64,000 nt of DNA. Source: Gnomoniopsis sp. IMI 355080. Taxonomy: Eukaryota > Ascomycota > Sordariomycetes > Diaporthales > Gnomoniaceae. The translations under genes and the position numbers were made by a program. This document shows positions 1 to 11,013 of this stretch, piece by piece (position 1 is the stretch's first letter; each line of letters starts with the position of its first letter). The notes beneath the pieces were generated by a model. That model searched no databases, was not told the origin of the DNA, and saw nothing but the letters and a program-made list of their open reading frames with translations. Location: NCBI GenBank assembly GCA_027946555.1, contig JAPEVC010000053.1, positions 1 to 64,000 of the forward strand. Direction: 5' to 3'.

Positions 1-256
1 CCCTCTTCCCTCGGCACCGCTCACCGCCCGCCCCGGCAATTACTCGTGTAGCAATACCCACTCCTGTTACATCGTATACTGCTGCTGTTGCCACTGAAAC
101 GACGTCTCGGGTTGCCTGGAGATAACGCACGCCATTCGTGACTTATCAAACGAACCGTCCCAGTCACATCACCAACTCCCATCTTCTTCTCACACAACCA
201 CGCTCCTCTGCATCCATCCCCTACTGACACCGAAGTTGCAGTGATCGTCTGCCAAT

Positions 257-2905
257 ATGGCTTCTTCATCGCCAGCCACTCCCGATACTCCCATCACCTT
301 GAAAATCAGCTTCCTGGGTAGCACTCGTCGATACACGCTGCCTCTTAGCGATCTGAGCGCCAATGCCCTTTTGGATAAGGTACGTCATGATGCCATCCGC
401 CCCAATTCATCGCTACAATCGGCGAGTATCATCTCTTCCGGACTACCCGAGCATTCATTCACTCGAAACTCCAGTCTCATTCTTCCGATGGCTGTTGACA
501 AGCAATTCTAGATTCGACAACTCCTATGCATTTCACCAGATGCGAACGCCATATTTGAGCGTCACTCTGACTCCGCTGCGGCCTACGTCAAGCTCGACCC
601 CAGTAATAACTCAGTCTGGAAGCAGCTCTACCGCGCCGCCAAAGCGAAGCGCAAGCTTAAGCTCCGCGTCACCCTGCACGACTCCGAGGACGAAGACGAC
701 GAGGCTGATGAACAAAGCAGTCAAGATAGCAATGGTCCCAAGGCTGTCACCGTTGAGGACGAGCCCGAGCAGGAGACTCAGGCGTTCGCTCAGACCAAGC
801 CTGAAGCGCCATTGGTCTCCCTCTCTGAGCAATCACCTGAAACCAACAAGACCGAGGTGTCGCCCCGTGAGGCCTTCACCACCATGCTGCAGGAGACTAT
901 GGCCATGACCGAGCAGCGTTTGGGCTCTGAGGAGCATGAGCAGGACAACAACCAGTCACCCATCTCATCCGTCTGCGTGGCACCCAAGGCAGCCAACTTC
1001 GCCGTCTGTTGTAACAACTGCGACCGCACCATTCCTGATGCTCATTATCACTGCTCGACTTGTGATGATGGCGACTTTGACTTGTGTCCCGACTGTGTCG
1101 AGAAGGGTGTTGCCTGCTACAGTTCCGATCACTGGTTGCTCAAGAGATTCGTACGCGGTGACTTCATCTTGGTCAGCACCACCGAAAGGGTGTCTCACAA
1201 GCCGAAGCCCCAAGACAAGGAGCCCGAGACGAAGCCTGTTCCTGTGGTCTGCCCCAAGGAACTCCCCAAAGTTACATCGCTGCCAATCCGTTCCACCGCG
1301 CCAGCGACGCTGCCATCACTGCGATCCTTCCTCGCCGCCCCCGTGCGGACCTGCAACTCTTGTGTGCAGGAGTTGCCTGACAAGGAGTTCCTCCACTGTC
1401 TCACTTGCGACGATTTTGATCTCTGCAAGGCTTGCTTTGCCAACGACCAGCATGGTCATCACCCTCAACACGGGTTCGCTCCTGCTGTGGAGGGTACTCC
1501 CATGCCATTCAACATCCTGAGGCGCCTTGCACCCGGCCGGGACCAGCGACACCATGCCATTTGCGATGGTTGCGACAAGTTCATCTTTGGCATCCGCCAC
1601 AAGTGCCTTGACTGTCCAGACTGGGACTACTGTGCCGACTGCATCGTGAACGCGGGCTTTGTCCATCCCGATCACCGCTTCGTACCTATCTACGATCAGA
1701 TTGCTGATGCTCGCACCATCACTACCCCTCGCCCCTGCCACTACGGCATCTGCTGCGATGGGCCTCTTTGCAACGGCGTCCGAAAGACATACATTGTTGG
1801 AGAGAGGTACAAGTGTGCTGTTTGCCACGATACGGACTTTTGTGCCGCTTGCGAGGCGAGCCCCGCGAACACTCACAACAAGACTCACCCTCTCATCAAG
1901 TTCAAGACCCCTGTAAGACGTGTTGAGGTGAAGACCAAGGGTGAGGACGAAAATGGACAGAAGATGCCTGTGATGGGCGATCGTTTGATCCGAAAGTCGA
2001 CGTTCTCAGGTCCTGTCCAGAACAGTCCCGTAACTTCCCTACACACTGTTGTCGATGTCAAGCCCGAGCCGGAGGAGAAGGCAACATCCTCTGTCAAGGC
2101 AACTGCTCAAATCAACGACCAGCAAAATGCGATCTCTGCTCATGAACGTATTCAGCAGGAGTTTGAACAGCAGCGAAGAGTGATCGAGGCTCAGCGAAAG
2201 GCCATTGCCCAAGCATCGCCTATCGCTATATTTGAACGCGACACCATTGCCGATGGCACTGTCATGCCTCCAAACCAAGTTTTCCAGCAGACATGGTTCC
2301 TCCGTAACGGTGGTGATACACCATGGCCCGCAGGATGCTCCGTCAAATTTGTGGGCGGCGACTACATGGGACATGTTGACTCCGCCCACCCTGCTGGCGT
2401 CCATGATTTGGTCTCTGCATCCGAGTCTACTGTTTGCTACGATGCGCTCGCACCCGGTAAAGAGTTCCCCTTCACCGTGCTGCTCCGAACACCAGCGCGC
2501 GAGGGAAACTTTGTCTCTCATTGGCGACTGCAAGCTGAAGATGGTCTCAAATTCGGTCACCGCTTGTGGTGTGATGTGACTGTCGAGGCACCCAAGGTCG
2601 CCGAGGCAAACAAGGTCGCTGAGGCACCGGAGGCAGAGAAGTATGAAGAGAAAACCGACTCATCCGCGCAGAGCAGCCAAATGATTTTCCCTAAGCTAGA
2701 GAATGAAGTTTCAGAGGCTGGTGCTTGGGAAGATGCATCTGACAAGCAAGGCGATACCGAGGAGCTTTCCAACTTCAGTGACTGTGGTGGGGAAGAAATC
2801 TGGGTGGACTCTGACGAGGGTCTTCTCACCGATGACGAATATGATATCCTTGATGCCTCTGATGATGATTTCATCGACGAGCAGCAGAAGAGGGCGCGGA
2901 AGTAG
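257..2905 (+). CDS. nbr1: NBR1-type selective autophagy receptor (PB1, four ZZ fingers, FW/NBR1 domain)
   Basis: Two exons, 257-379 and 512-2905, with a GT-AG intron at 380-511; both exons are in the same frame and give 838 aa. The N-terminus (about 10-100) looks like a PB1 domain: a basic beta-strand (TRRYTLPLSDL) and a conserved tail (VKLDP..VWKQLYRAAK). Four CxxC-rich ZZ-type zinc fingers follow at about 206-250, 320-365, 389-435 and 448-495. A short coiled coil lies near 585-605, then the four-tryptophan FW domain at about 610-732 (QTWFLRNGGDTPWP, SHWRL). The acidic C-terminus carries a candidate Atg8-interacting motif, YDIL at 818-821, preceded by TDDE. Known role of the family: cargo receptor that links ubiquitinated or vacuole-bound cargo to Atg8. 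The intron length is a multiple of three, but the intron contains an in-frame stop at its 3' end (the TAG of the acceptor), so retention would truncate the protein. Identification is strong; the LIR is inferred from sequence only. Confidence 0.93.
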
Positions 2906-3781
2906 ACAAGCTAATGGCCGCTATGAGGCGTCTTTTGCTACAGAACTACAGTGTGTAGGTCGATTGGTTACGAGTCTGGCAGTGGTTTTCACATTTCCCC
3001 CCGTTTTCATCGTATCTGGTACTTCTTTCCTCACTTTCCGTTTTTGAACCCGTTTCAACTCTCCTTTCCGAGTCCGCTGGGTCGTGTGTTGTGGGGGCCG
3101 ATTGATTGCGGGCATATGAACAGCTGTTCTCAATCGTGAAACTAGCACTTCTCTTTACATATGATTACCTTGACGGACTGGACCAAACACTACCAGCAAC
3201 AGAATGTCAACAGGAAATAGCCTTACAGTTCAATGAATTTGAGTTTTCTGGAACGACTATAATGTTCGATTACGCCGTGAAAGCGCTGATCGCTTGTAAT
3301 CCGGACACGATAATGAGCCGTATCGAATAGACAAAATAATATTCCCAAAGTTGCAGGAAAGCCACCGGGCCTCTTTGAGGGAGACGGCTTCAAGTACAAG
3401 CAAAAATCGCTCCACGGTTTCCCGATGTCCATTAATTCGAACTGGCCAGCCTTCATCCAACGCAACGTAGGTAGTCACAGCTGATACCATCTGCAAAGCC
3501 CGTATATATTGGCAGCGGGATTTGGAGCCATTCTTCTGTCCTAATAAGTCGTCGATCACATGTGACTCTCGCTAACAAATTACAGACCCGGACGACCATT
3601 GTCAGACAGACACCAAACTCATCGACGTCCGATAATTTCAGGAGACAACGACTGCGGCTGTCGTATAGACGAACTGCCAGATTCTTGAGAGAACATGACG
3701 GGTATGTCGAATGCATTGAGCACCGAGTGGTAATTCACTTCAATTCTTTTAAGCAGCTTCCAAATGCATCCCTTTGACTGC
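2906..3781. other. Intergenic spacer between convergent nbr1 and the Nop13-like gene
   Basis: This 876-base stretch separates the 3' ends of two convergent genes. It presumably contains both 3' UTRs. The ORFs present are under 100 codons, overlap on both strands and show no recognisable domain. I see no further gene here. Confidence 0.6.
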
Positions 3782-5125
3782 CTACTCAAAGGTCGTTTTC
3801 TTACCCTCTGACTTGACCGGGGCACCTGTCAATCTTGCAACGGTGATATCCACCTTATTCTTGCTCCAGTCACTCGGGTCCTTCTTGGGCCCCCTGCCGG
3901 CGTCCCTGGGCTTGTTGAATTTCCCCCGCGGTGCCCCATCAACAGCACCACCATTCGACTTTTGCGCATCCGGGTTTTTCTTGAAGCGCTTCTTGTAGCG
4001 TGTCTGGTCGTCCTCGGCGTGCTCGATCTTGAGGCGTCGTCCGTGCAGTGTATTGACCCACCATTTGCGCATCTTGACTTTCTTCTCGGGGGTCGGAGCA
4101 GGTTTGCGGCTCTTTTTCGCTGGTGTCGTTTTTGACTTTCGCTCCTTCTCTTCTTGTGAGCTTGAGGAGTCGGAATCGGAGGAAGAGTCGGAGTCGGAGT
4201 CGGAGTCAGAATCAGAATCAGAGTCACTTGAGGCGTCGGAGTTCTCGTCGCTGCTGCTGCTGCTGCTGCTCGCCTCCTTATCTCCCTCTTGATCAATGAA
4301 GTCCTCTTCTGTCTCCTCCACCTCCTTGATCTTCACGAATCCCTTGACCGCCCAATCTGCTGCCGCCGCCTCGGCGAATTTGACCCAGCCATATCCTTTA
4401 CATTTGCCCGAATCCTCGAACGTCGCAACCTTGACCCATTCAATCTCGCCACACTTGGAGAACAGCTCCTTCACGTCTTCCTCGGTAGTTTGAAACCCCA
4501 GATTCCCTACGAATACCTTCCTGCTCGTCGACACAGGCTGCTCGGGCTCGGCCTCCTCCTTACCCTCCTCCTCCTTCTTGACCGCCGGGCGGCCTTCGTA
4601 CGACTTGGCGTCCTTGATCAGCAGCTTGCGCCGGTGCCACTCAGTCTCGCTCAGCGCAATGGCCGCAACGGTGGCTTCATAAGTCGAAAAGTCGACGTAG
4701 GCGAAGCCGCGGTTCTCAAAGGCGGCGTGCTTGGGCGCCGTTTTGGACGCGGGCAGGTGCACACGAGTGATGGCGTCGGCGGTGATGGCGCCGCCGCTGT
4801 TCTCGACCAGCCAGGCGCGCAGGTCATCACGCGTTACTGTGAAGCGCAAATTGCCGATCCATACGCCGTACGGAGAGCGTTCCTTCTTTGCGGCGCCGTC
4901 GGCAGTGGCCTTGACGCTGGTGGTGGTGGGCTCGTCGTCGTCGGATGTGGGTTTGGGAGGGAGGACTTTGCCCTTCTTGAGAGCACGCTTGGCTTTTTTG
5001 GAGGGCGGCTCGGGGAGGTTGATATCGACTTCGATCTCGGGCACGTCAATTGTCTTGCGCTTCTTTGAGGCTTTGAGAGATTCGGGGCTGTCGCGCGGCG
5101 ACAGCGTGCCGGAGGTGGAGGACAT
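3782..5125 (-). CDS. nop13: Nop13-like nucleolar RNA-binding protein with two RRMs
   Basis: Single exon, 447 aa. The start is the ATG at 5125-5123 (MSSTSGTL); the frame is open further upstream but contributes no conserved sequence. RRM1 lies at about 87-173 (RNP2 VWIGNL, RNP1-like RGFAYVDF). RRM2 begins at about 202 (KVFVGNL, then KGYGWVKF). RRM2 appears to be interrupted: after strand/helix KGFVKIK a roughly 90-residue acidic and serine/aspartate-repeat segment intervenes before the last strand (GRRLKIEHAEDD, about 361-373). The N-terminal 60 residues and the C-terminus are lysine-rich, consistent with nuclear or nucleolar localisation. Nop13 proteins associate with pre-ribosomal particles. 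The Ser/Asp stretch is encoded by simple GAN/TCN repeats. The gene is divergent from homoserine kinase, sharing a 677-base intergenic region. Confidence 0.85.
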   Translation of the reverse strand: MSSTSGTLSPRDSPESLKASKKRKTIDVPEIEVDINLPEPPSKKAKRALKKGKVLPPKPTSDDDEPTTTSVKATADGAAKKERSPYGVWIGNLRFTVTRDDLRAWLVENSGGAITADAITRVHLPASKTAPKHAAFENRGFAYVDFSTYEATVAAIALSETEWHRRKLLIKDAKSYEGRPAVKKEEEGKEEAEPEQPVSTSRKVFVGNLGFQTTEEDVKELFSKCGEIEWVKVATFEDSGKCKGYGWVKFAEAAAADWAVKGFVKIKEVEETEEDFIDQEGDKEASSSSSSSDENSDASSDSDSDSDSDSDSDSSSDSDSSSSQEEKERKSKTTPAKKSRKPAPTPEKKVKMRKWWVNTLHGRRLKIEHAEDDQTRYKKRFKKNPDAQKSNGGAVDGAPRGKFNKPRDAGRGPKKDPSDWSKNKVDITVARLTGAPVKSEGKKTTFE

Positions 5126-5802
5126 TGTGGGTCTCTTCTGAGAGAAGCACGCTCTTGAAGCACGTTTCTTTGCGCCTCGCAGCTCAATGGTGTCGGGTGT
5201 GGTGTTGGGCGTGGTTGCAACGAGTGGAGGATGGGATGGAAATTTTCTGGGTCGAAAAAGGCGTGCAGGGGTTTTGCATATGACAATCGATAAGGAACCG
5301 AAGGCTGAGTGGGTGGCGTGGGGCTGAAGACTGCCACACTTTTTTATATGCAGAGTACAAGAAGGTCCCAGGCACTTGTTCACGTCCAGATAGTATCTCT
5401 CAATGAATTTATTGGCAGTGCCAGGTATCTATCTATCACTAGATCACTGTGCACCCTCGTCGAGAAATTGTCTGGAACGGCTGATGGGTTGGTCATGCCA
5501 CTTATAGTGAAGAGGTCCCACCAAAGCGAGACTTCCCCAGGATTCTGACTCCGTCATCGGGACAGCTCACAAAACCACTAAAAGATCCTCGAGAGTCATA
5601 CTTGCGCTACTCTCGAGAAATCGCACGATATTTTGCTCCAATTGCCGCTGGCTACCTGCTCAAAGAAGTGGTGAGGGACTGAAGGACAGAAAGGACCCGA
5701 CTCACGCATCTCACTTCTCGAGAGGTTCAACACCTCTCCCTAAATTCCGGCCGCATCCTCCTCCGTTTACCACACCAAAACACATCTTCACATCCACCCA
5801 GC
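5126..5802. promoter_or_regulatory. Divergent promoter region of nop13-like gene and homoserine kinase, with TGACTC elements
   Basis: The 677 bases between two divergent start codons. Two exact TGACTC cores are visible: 5546-5551 on the plus strand and 5593-5598 (GAGTCA, so minus strand). A one-mismatch copy of the full heptamer, CGACTCA, lies at 5698-5704, about 98 bases before the homoserine kinase ATG. TGACTCA is the binding site of the Gcn4/CPC1 bZIP regulator of amino-acid biosynthetic genes in fungi. Control of homoserine kinase by this regulator is therefore plausible but inferred. Confidence 0.5.
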
Positions 5803-6988
5803 ATGGCGTCCGAGTCCTTCGTGATCAGAGTGCCTTGTTCCTCCGCAAACATCGGCCCGGGGTTCGACGTGATTGGCCTGGCCCTGTCCATGTATCTAGA
5901 GCTGCATGTCACTATTGACCGGTCAAAGGCTTCCTCCACCTCCCCGCTGAACTGCAGCATCACCTATGAGGGCGAGGGCGCAGAAGAGATCAGCCTGGAC
6001 CCGGATAAGAACCTCTTGACGAGAGTGGCTCTTTACGTCCTACGCTGCCATGACCAGCGGAGCTTTCCTGTGGAGACCCACGTCCACATCGTGAACCCCA
6101 TTCCCCTGGGACGGGGCCTGGGATCGTCGGGGGCCGCGGTCGTGGCAGGCGTGTTGCTCGGGAAGGAGTGTGGTGGGCTGAAGCACCTGGATAATGAGAG
6201 GCTGTTTGACTTTTGTCTTATGATTGGTGAGTCCGGTCTATCACTTGTCGGTGCAAGTGCTTTGTTGACATGAGCTTTTAGAGCGCCACCCCGACAATGT
6301 GGGAGCGGCTCTGTACGGTGGCTTTGTGGGCACCTACTTGAAGCCTCTCAAGCCCGAAGACGTGGCTCGCATCGAGATTCCTCTGGCTGAAGTCCTACCT
6401 GCGCCGGCAGGTGGTGTCGACACAGGCGCAAGGCCACCGGATCCACCCAAGGGTATTGGACATCACATCAAGTTTCCCTGGGCCAAGGAGATCAAAGCCG
6501 TGGCTATCATCCCCGACTTCGAGGTGGCTACGGCCAAGGCGAGAGCAGTGCTGCCCGAGCAATATCCTCGCGCGGACGTGGTACGTTACAGTGCCCTGAC
6601 GAATGCTACACACTACGACTACTACACGCACTGACAGCGCTTATAGACTTTCAACCTCCAACGCATAGCCCTTCTTCCCGTAGCACTGGGCCAGTCTCCG
6701 CCCGACCCGGACCTGATTTACCTCGCGATGCAGGACAAATTGCACCAGCCCTATCGTCAAACGCTGATCCCTGGGCTGTCGGAGATTGTCCAGTCCATGA
6801 CGCCAAGCACGCAGCCGGGCCTTCTGGGCGTTTGCCTGTCTGGAGCGGGGCCGACAATTCTGGCGCTGGCTACGAGTAACTTTGACGAGATTGCGGAGAG
6901 CATAATAACGCGGTTCAGCAAGCAGGGTATCAAGTGCAGCTGGAAGTTGTTGGAACCAGCGGAGGGAAGTCATGTTGTAAGGAAATAG
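5803..6988 (+). CDS. thr1: Homoserine kinase (threonine biosynthesis, GHMP kinase family)
   Basis: Three exons: 5803-6226, 6282-6580 and 6647-6988, with introns of 55 and 66 bases (phases 1 and 0), giving 354 aa, close to yeast Thr1. The enzyme phosphorylates L-homoserine with ATP, the first step specific to threonine. GHMP signatures are clear: the N-terminal PCSSANIGPGFD, the glycine-rich ATP loop PLGRGLGSSGAA at about 101-112, and the C-terminal GVCLSGAGPTILAL. The splice between MIG and ERHPDN restores the ERHPDNVGAALYGG motif characteristic of the family, which confirms intron 1. It is expected to be cytosolic. TGACTC elements upstream suggest cross-pathway amino-acid control. Confidence 0.96.
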
Positions 6989-8835
6989 ACTGCGGACGGC
7001 CCCTATACCAGGGAGTCAGGAGACTAAACCGCATCGCACCATTGAAATATATCCCAAGACGAGGTTGGAATATGCCAACCGACGTGCCTTTATGACGGCC
7101 AATTCCGGAGCAACCTCCGGGCCGTAAGATCCAGTTCCGGTTGAAAACGCCGATGCCGCAAGCCGCAGTCTCCCGGCTGCAGTTGCCATCGCAAGCGACC
7201 AAAGCTCCTTCATCGCCCCCCCCCCACCGATTTAAATCGATTTTGTAATGTAGTGTCTCACGCAAACGCCAGCTAACTCTCGCTAATGCATATTAACTGT
7301 CTGGGAAGTCACACGCGCACCTGATTATAGGCTCAACCGTCTCTGCGAGTAGTGATTGGTGGGCACGGCCGACATAATCCAGCTAATAAACGATCGATTG
7401 CCCGACCTGCCCATGCTCATTAGCTGGAATTACTAGCTATGAGGTATACTGCCGGACTGCCTAGTGTGGTGTTGGTGATTTGCTATTTCCAGCATTGGGA
7501 CCTAGCAGCCTGGCAGCGCAAACCGGACATTCCCAACTTTTCTAGTACCGGCCTGCACGTGTGATGAACTCCTAGGAACCTTGGGACAATTTGCAAAGGA
7601 ACAATGTCCCATGATTCAATACATATAGAACACTAGCCTGTGGTATATCCTGTGTTATCATCCAGGGCTGGTCGAACAATATGATCAGGTGCCAAGAGTC
7701 AACAAGAGGACTTGCAAGGGACTATGTGACATTGAGGGTTTAAGAATATCCTCTGCATGTACATAGTACTGTGCCTAGGTGGATGTCAAAAAGAGTGCTA
7801 TTACACAGCAAAAGAACAAGTTACGGTAGGTTCTCAGATGTGTTGGCATTGCAGACTGCAGAATGCATCCTCTACATGATACAGGACATGCTGCTTGTTG
7901 TTGGCTGAGGATCCTGCCATTGTGGTCCTGGCTGTTGGAGACTGCTGGATGGATACTGTGCCACTTGACCGCCTTTGTGCTGGCTTGGCTCCATCGAGTA
8001 TGCCGTACCCATTCCCCATTTCCAAGGTTGCACTTTTGTTGCCCAGGTGCCAGGTGGTGCAGGGCCAGGGGTCTGCAAAGCCAGCAAAAGGCGGGGAGGG
8101 GGGGGCTAGCAAGTACCTAAGAACACTGGAACAGTTGCCAAGCCTAGAAAGATTATTGGAGCCTATCCAGGTCCGGGCCAGGTGCTTTCAGCATCCTTCC
8201 ACAACGGCACGGGTACTAATTTGCCAATGAATGAATGGCCATGGCAACGACAAGCCTAGCTTAGTCTAGCTTGCACGCATGTTCCAAAACCCCGGTACCA
8301 TCACTTTCTCTTTGCCTCCACTTGCACCTCTCCACTTTCAGGTTGTCGCCAAACCCAGCAAATGCATTTTCATCCCAACTCGTCTCTCTTAAAAGAAGCG
8401 GAAGCCAGCCCGAGCACAGCGACTCTTTGACCTTGCAGCCTTCGCATCGTCTCCTCTCCTTGTTTGGCTGCATTTGTCCTTCTACCTAGGCAGTCAACAA
8501 CCTGCGCATCTGCCCCCCCCCCCTTTGCTCTGGGCTCTTCCGAAGGCTCCTGCAACCCTCGGTCGGCTCCCTTCCCGCCTTCTTCCATCTCTTTCAGCCA
8601 TCGTCGCCCCCTCGATTTCGAACGACTTTACCCGACTCGCAAACTCGCTCAATCTGCCCATCACAGACCTGCCTCTGGCGTGTTCCGAGACAATTATTTC
8701 TCAAGACTTTCGGACGAGGCAAGTGTCGCCGCCTCCCGGGGTCGACGGACGCCGCACCAATATCAACAACCAACAAGCGGCGAGGCCAACAACACATCGT
8801 ATCGCCATCATCGTATTGCCGGCATCGACGACAAA
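6989..8835. other. Intergenic spacer and probable 5' leader of sts1
   Basis: This 1.85 kb stretch has no ORF with a recognisable product. It contains C10 at 7216-7225 and C11 at 8513-8523. From about 8290 the plus strand becomes pyrimidine-rich (runs of CTC, TTC and CCC), typical of a fungal transcription start and 5' leader, and this runs up to the sts1 start at 8836. The overlapping ORFs around 7834-8230 and 8464-8919 are on both strands and look incidental, except for the short sts1 first exon inside the latter. Confidence 0.55.
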
Positions 8836-9936
8836 ATGAACGTGCTCTTGGCACAACCGCCCGTCTTCCCCCATCAACACGAAAACAACCGTCATTCTCC
8901 GTCTCGTGGCAGTATGTAATTTCGTCCCCTCTTCGGTCCTTCGTCTCCGGCTCATCACCGGCTCATCAAACCGGTCATTACGGCCAAGCAACTTGATTCG
9001 GCCGTCCATCTGAATCTCCATGACTCAAGTGCTGTCTTGCGAGATGCCATATAGTCTTTGGGCCACAAGCTTGCCGAAATGCTCTACTTTGCTAACGCCC
9101 GTTTCCTAGTGTCTCCATTTTCAAACATGGCCTCTTCATCAAGCAAACGCAAGCGCGAGGACGACGGTGATGAGATGAGCGTCTCTCCCACTCCAGCACA
9201 GCGGCAACTTGCAAGACCCAAGAAGATGCTAAGAATGCCCGAGCCATCCTCCCGAACTTTGCCCTTACCTCGCCTACTTGAAACTCTCGACGGCAACCAG
9301 CTGCGGGCTGTGCTACAAACCATCTGCGAAAGAAGACCCGACATACAGGAGGAGGTTTTGAGTGGAGCCCCACGACCTACGGCGGCAAACTCTCTGCAAG
9401 TCCTGCACTCATATCAACAAAAGCTTTCCGAGGCCATGCCGTACGGCCACTCCAGCTCCGATTACGCATACTATCGGGTCAAACAGCCCCTTGCTGCGCT
9501 GGTCAACGCCATCATGGACTTTACTCCTCAGTACCTCCCTCCTGTCGAAAACCAGGCCAACCTCTCGCTAGTATACCTGGACGGAGTGACCAAGATCGCC
9601 CACGCCATGCCGGACTGGGACAGTCAAACCTACCGACACCACAAGGACCATGTTTACGACGAGTTGGCCAAGGCCTGGACCATGGTCATCTCGGAGGCGG
9701 CCAAGCGTGGTGGTGGTTTTACTTTGCATACGGAGGGATGGGACCAGGTGCTGGCCAAGCATAGCGAGCAAGCCGGCGGACGACTGCAGCCCGCCATCAA
9801 CGCCCTGGCGAGCCATGTCGGCTGGATGAACTCACATCAGAACGAGTCACAGGCCGGTCCCTCTGGTCAGCACAACTTCTTGAATCAGCTGCTTAATGGC
9901 ACATACGGCTCTTCTGTCAGAGTTGGGCCATCTTGA
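8836..9936 (+). CDS. sts1: Sts1/Cut8-family tethering factor for nuclear proteasomes
   Basis: Two exons, 8836-8911 and 9110-9936, with a 198-base phase-1 intron, giving 300 aa. Exon 1 encodes the conserved family start (MNVLLAQPPVFPHQHENN), which is why I chose this start rather than the in-frame ATG at 9127. The N-terminal third is basic (SSKRKRED) and disordered. The Cut8 helical-bundle core follows with typical blocks LPLPRLLETL, LRAVLQTICERRPDI, SSDYAYYRVKQPL and TYRHHKDHVYDELAKAW. Sts1/Cut8 is known to tether 26S proteasomes at the nuclear envelope and import proteasome subunits. A TAG-ended acceptor at 9107-9109 regenerates an ATG across the junction (A|TG). Confidence 0.9.
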
Positions 9937-11013
9937 GAGCGATTTGCGTCACAGTCGAAAGAGATGTGGAGGGTTCGGCAAGGAGAAGCATGGCAGAAAT
10001 GAGCATGACAGGGAGGAGATTACCAGGGTCGAGCATGCATTTTCACGAACTACTTTTGACGTCCCACCATACTTTCTCTTTGGCGTCAACAACACGGACT
10101 GGCATAGATTCGGACGGTGTTTGGGGGATCGCACATCACAGACGGCGTTTTTCATTACGTCACGGCATACCGTGTCTGCATCTTTTTGATATCCATCTCT
10201 TTCCTCCAAAACACCAGGTATTGGACTGGTTGTTAATATTTGTGGTGGACTATGTCATTATGGAGGAATCTGGTGTCTGTTCTTCCCTTTGTAATACATG
10301 GAAGGTCTGGATTGGGTTCGGCACTCGGCATGCTACTTTTGCCTGCGGTGGTGGATTTTAGTTCTGGCCAGGGCCATATGCCAACTGAACACATTACGAA
10401 AGCTGACGATTATTCTGTGTGCAGTAAAGAGTGACTGTGCGTGCTTTCGTAGGTCTCTACGTGCAAAACAATTGTCTGATGACGATGACAACAATGCGTG
10501 GCCCTATGATGGCGAGTCTATACATGAATATAGTGGCAGAGACCGTGTACAGCGAAAGGTGCAGCTCAAGTCTTGCTCTTCATACGAAAAGGAGCCAGGT
10601 CTTCCTGGAACTGCGTAGAGTTCATCCGGACTCGATGTGTTTGATTGAGTCCTCCCGAGCCAAGCCGGTCATTAATAGCAACGCCACTTATCCGCCGTGA
10701 AGTTTCAGCTGTAAAGATTCATGTACACTAATACATCATTGTTAAGAGCATTTACTGATATGGGCTTTTGACGGATAGTTCCCTTTTCTGAAAAGAATCA
10801 CCGGGGGGGGGCCTGACGTCACGTGGGGTCGAGCCCGAAGCGCGTTCTCTATCCGAGTCAACATGAGGTTAGCGGCTAGGCATCACCATCGCGAAGCACC
10901 AGGCGCGTCAACAACGGCTCGTGCCTGCAACTACCTGCAAATCGACGATTCAATCGTCATAACGCCGGCCCATTTCCTCTGATGAGGGTATCTTCGAATT
11001 CCACGTCGCCAAA
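9937..11013. other. Intergenic spacer: sts1 3' UTR and rad52 promoter
   Basis: A 1.08 kb spacer between co-oriented genes. Small ORFs at 9896-10361 and 10298-10700 overlap one another in different frames and lack recognisable domains. The downstream part contains a G8 tract near 10803 and a combined CRE/E-box element, described separately. No further gene is visible. Confidence 0.55.
10814..10825. promoter_or_regulatory. Overlapping CRE (TGACGTCA) and E-box (CACGTG) upstream of rad52
   Basis: The sequence TGACGTCACGTG joins a perfect CRE palindrome (10814-10821) to a CACGTG E-box (10820-10825), about 190 bases before the rad52 ATG. CRE sites bind ATF/CREB bZIP proteins and CACGTG binds bHLH factors in fungi. 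A regulatory role is inferred from position only. Confidence 0.4.

Noticed and set aside
1316..1888. 190-codon minus-strand ORF inside nbr1
   Set aside because: Antisense to the ZZ-finger region with no domain of its own.
4289..5068. 259-codon plus-strand ORF antisense to the Nop13-like gene
   Set aside because: The minus strand encodes two RRMs; the plus-strand translation is low complexity (Leu/Arg/Gly-rich) and unrecognisable.
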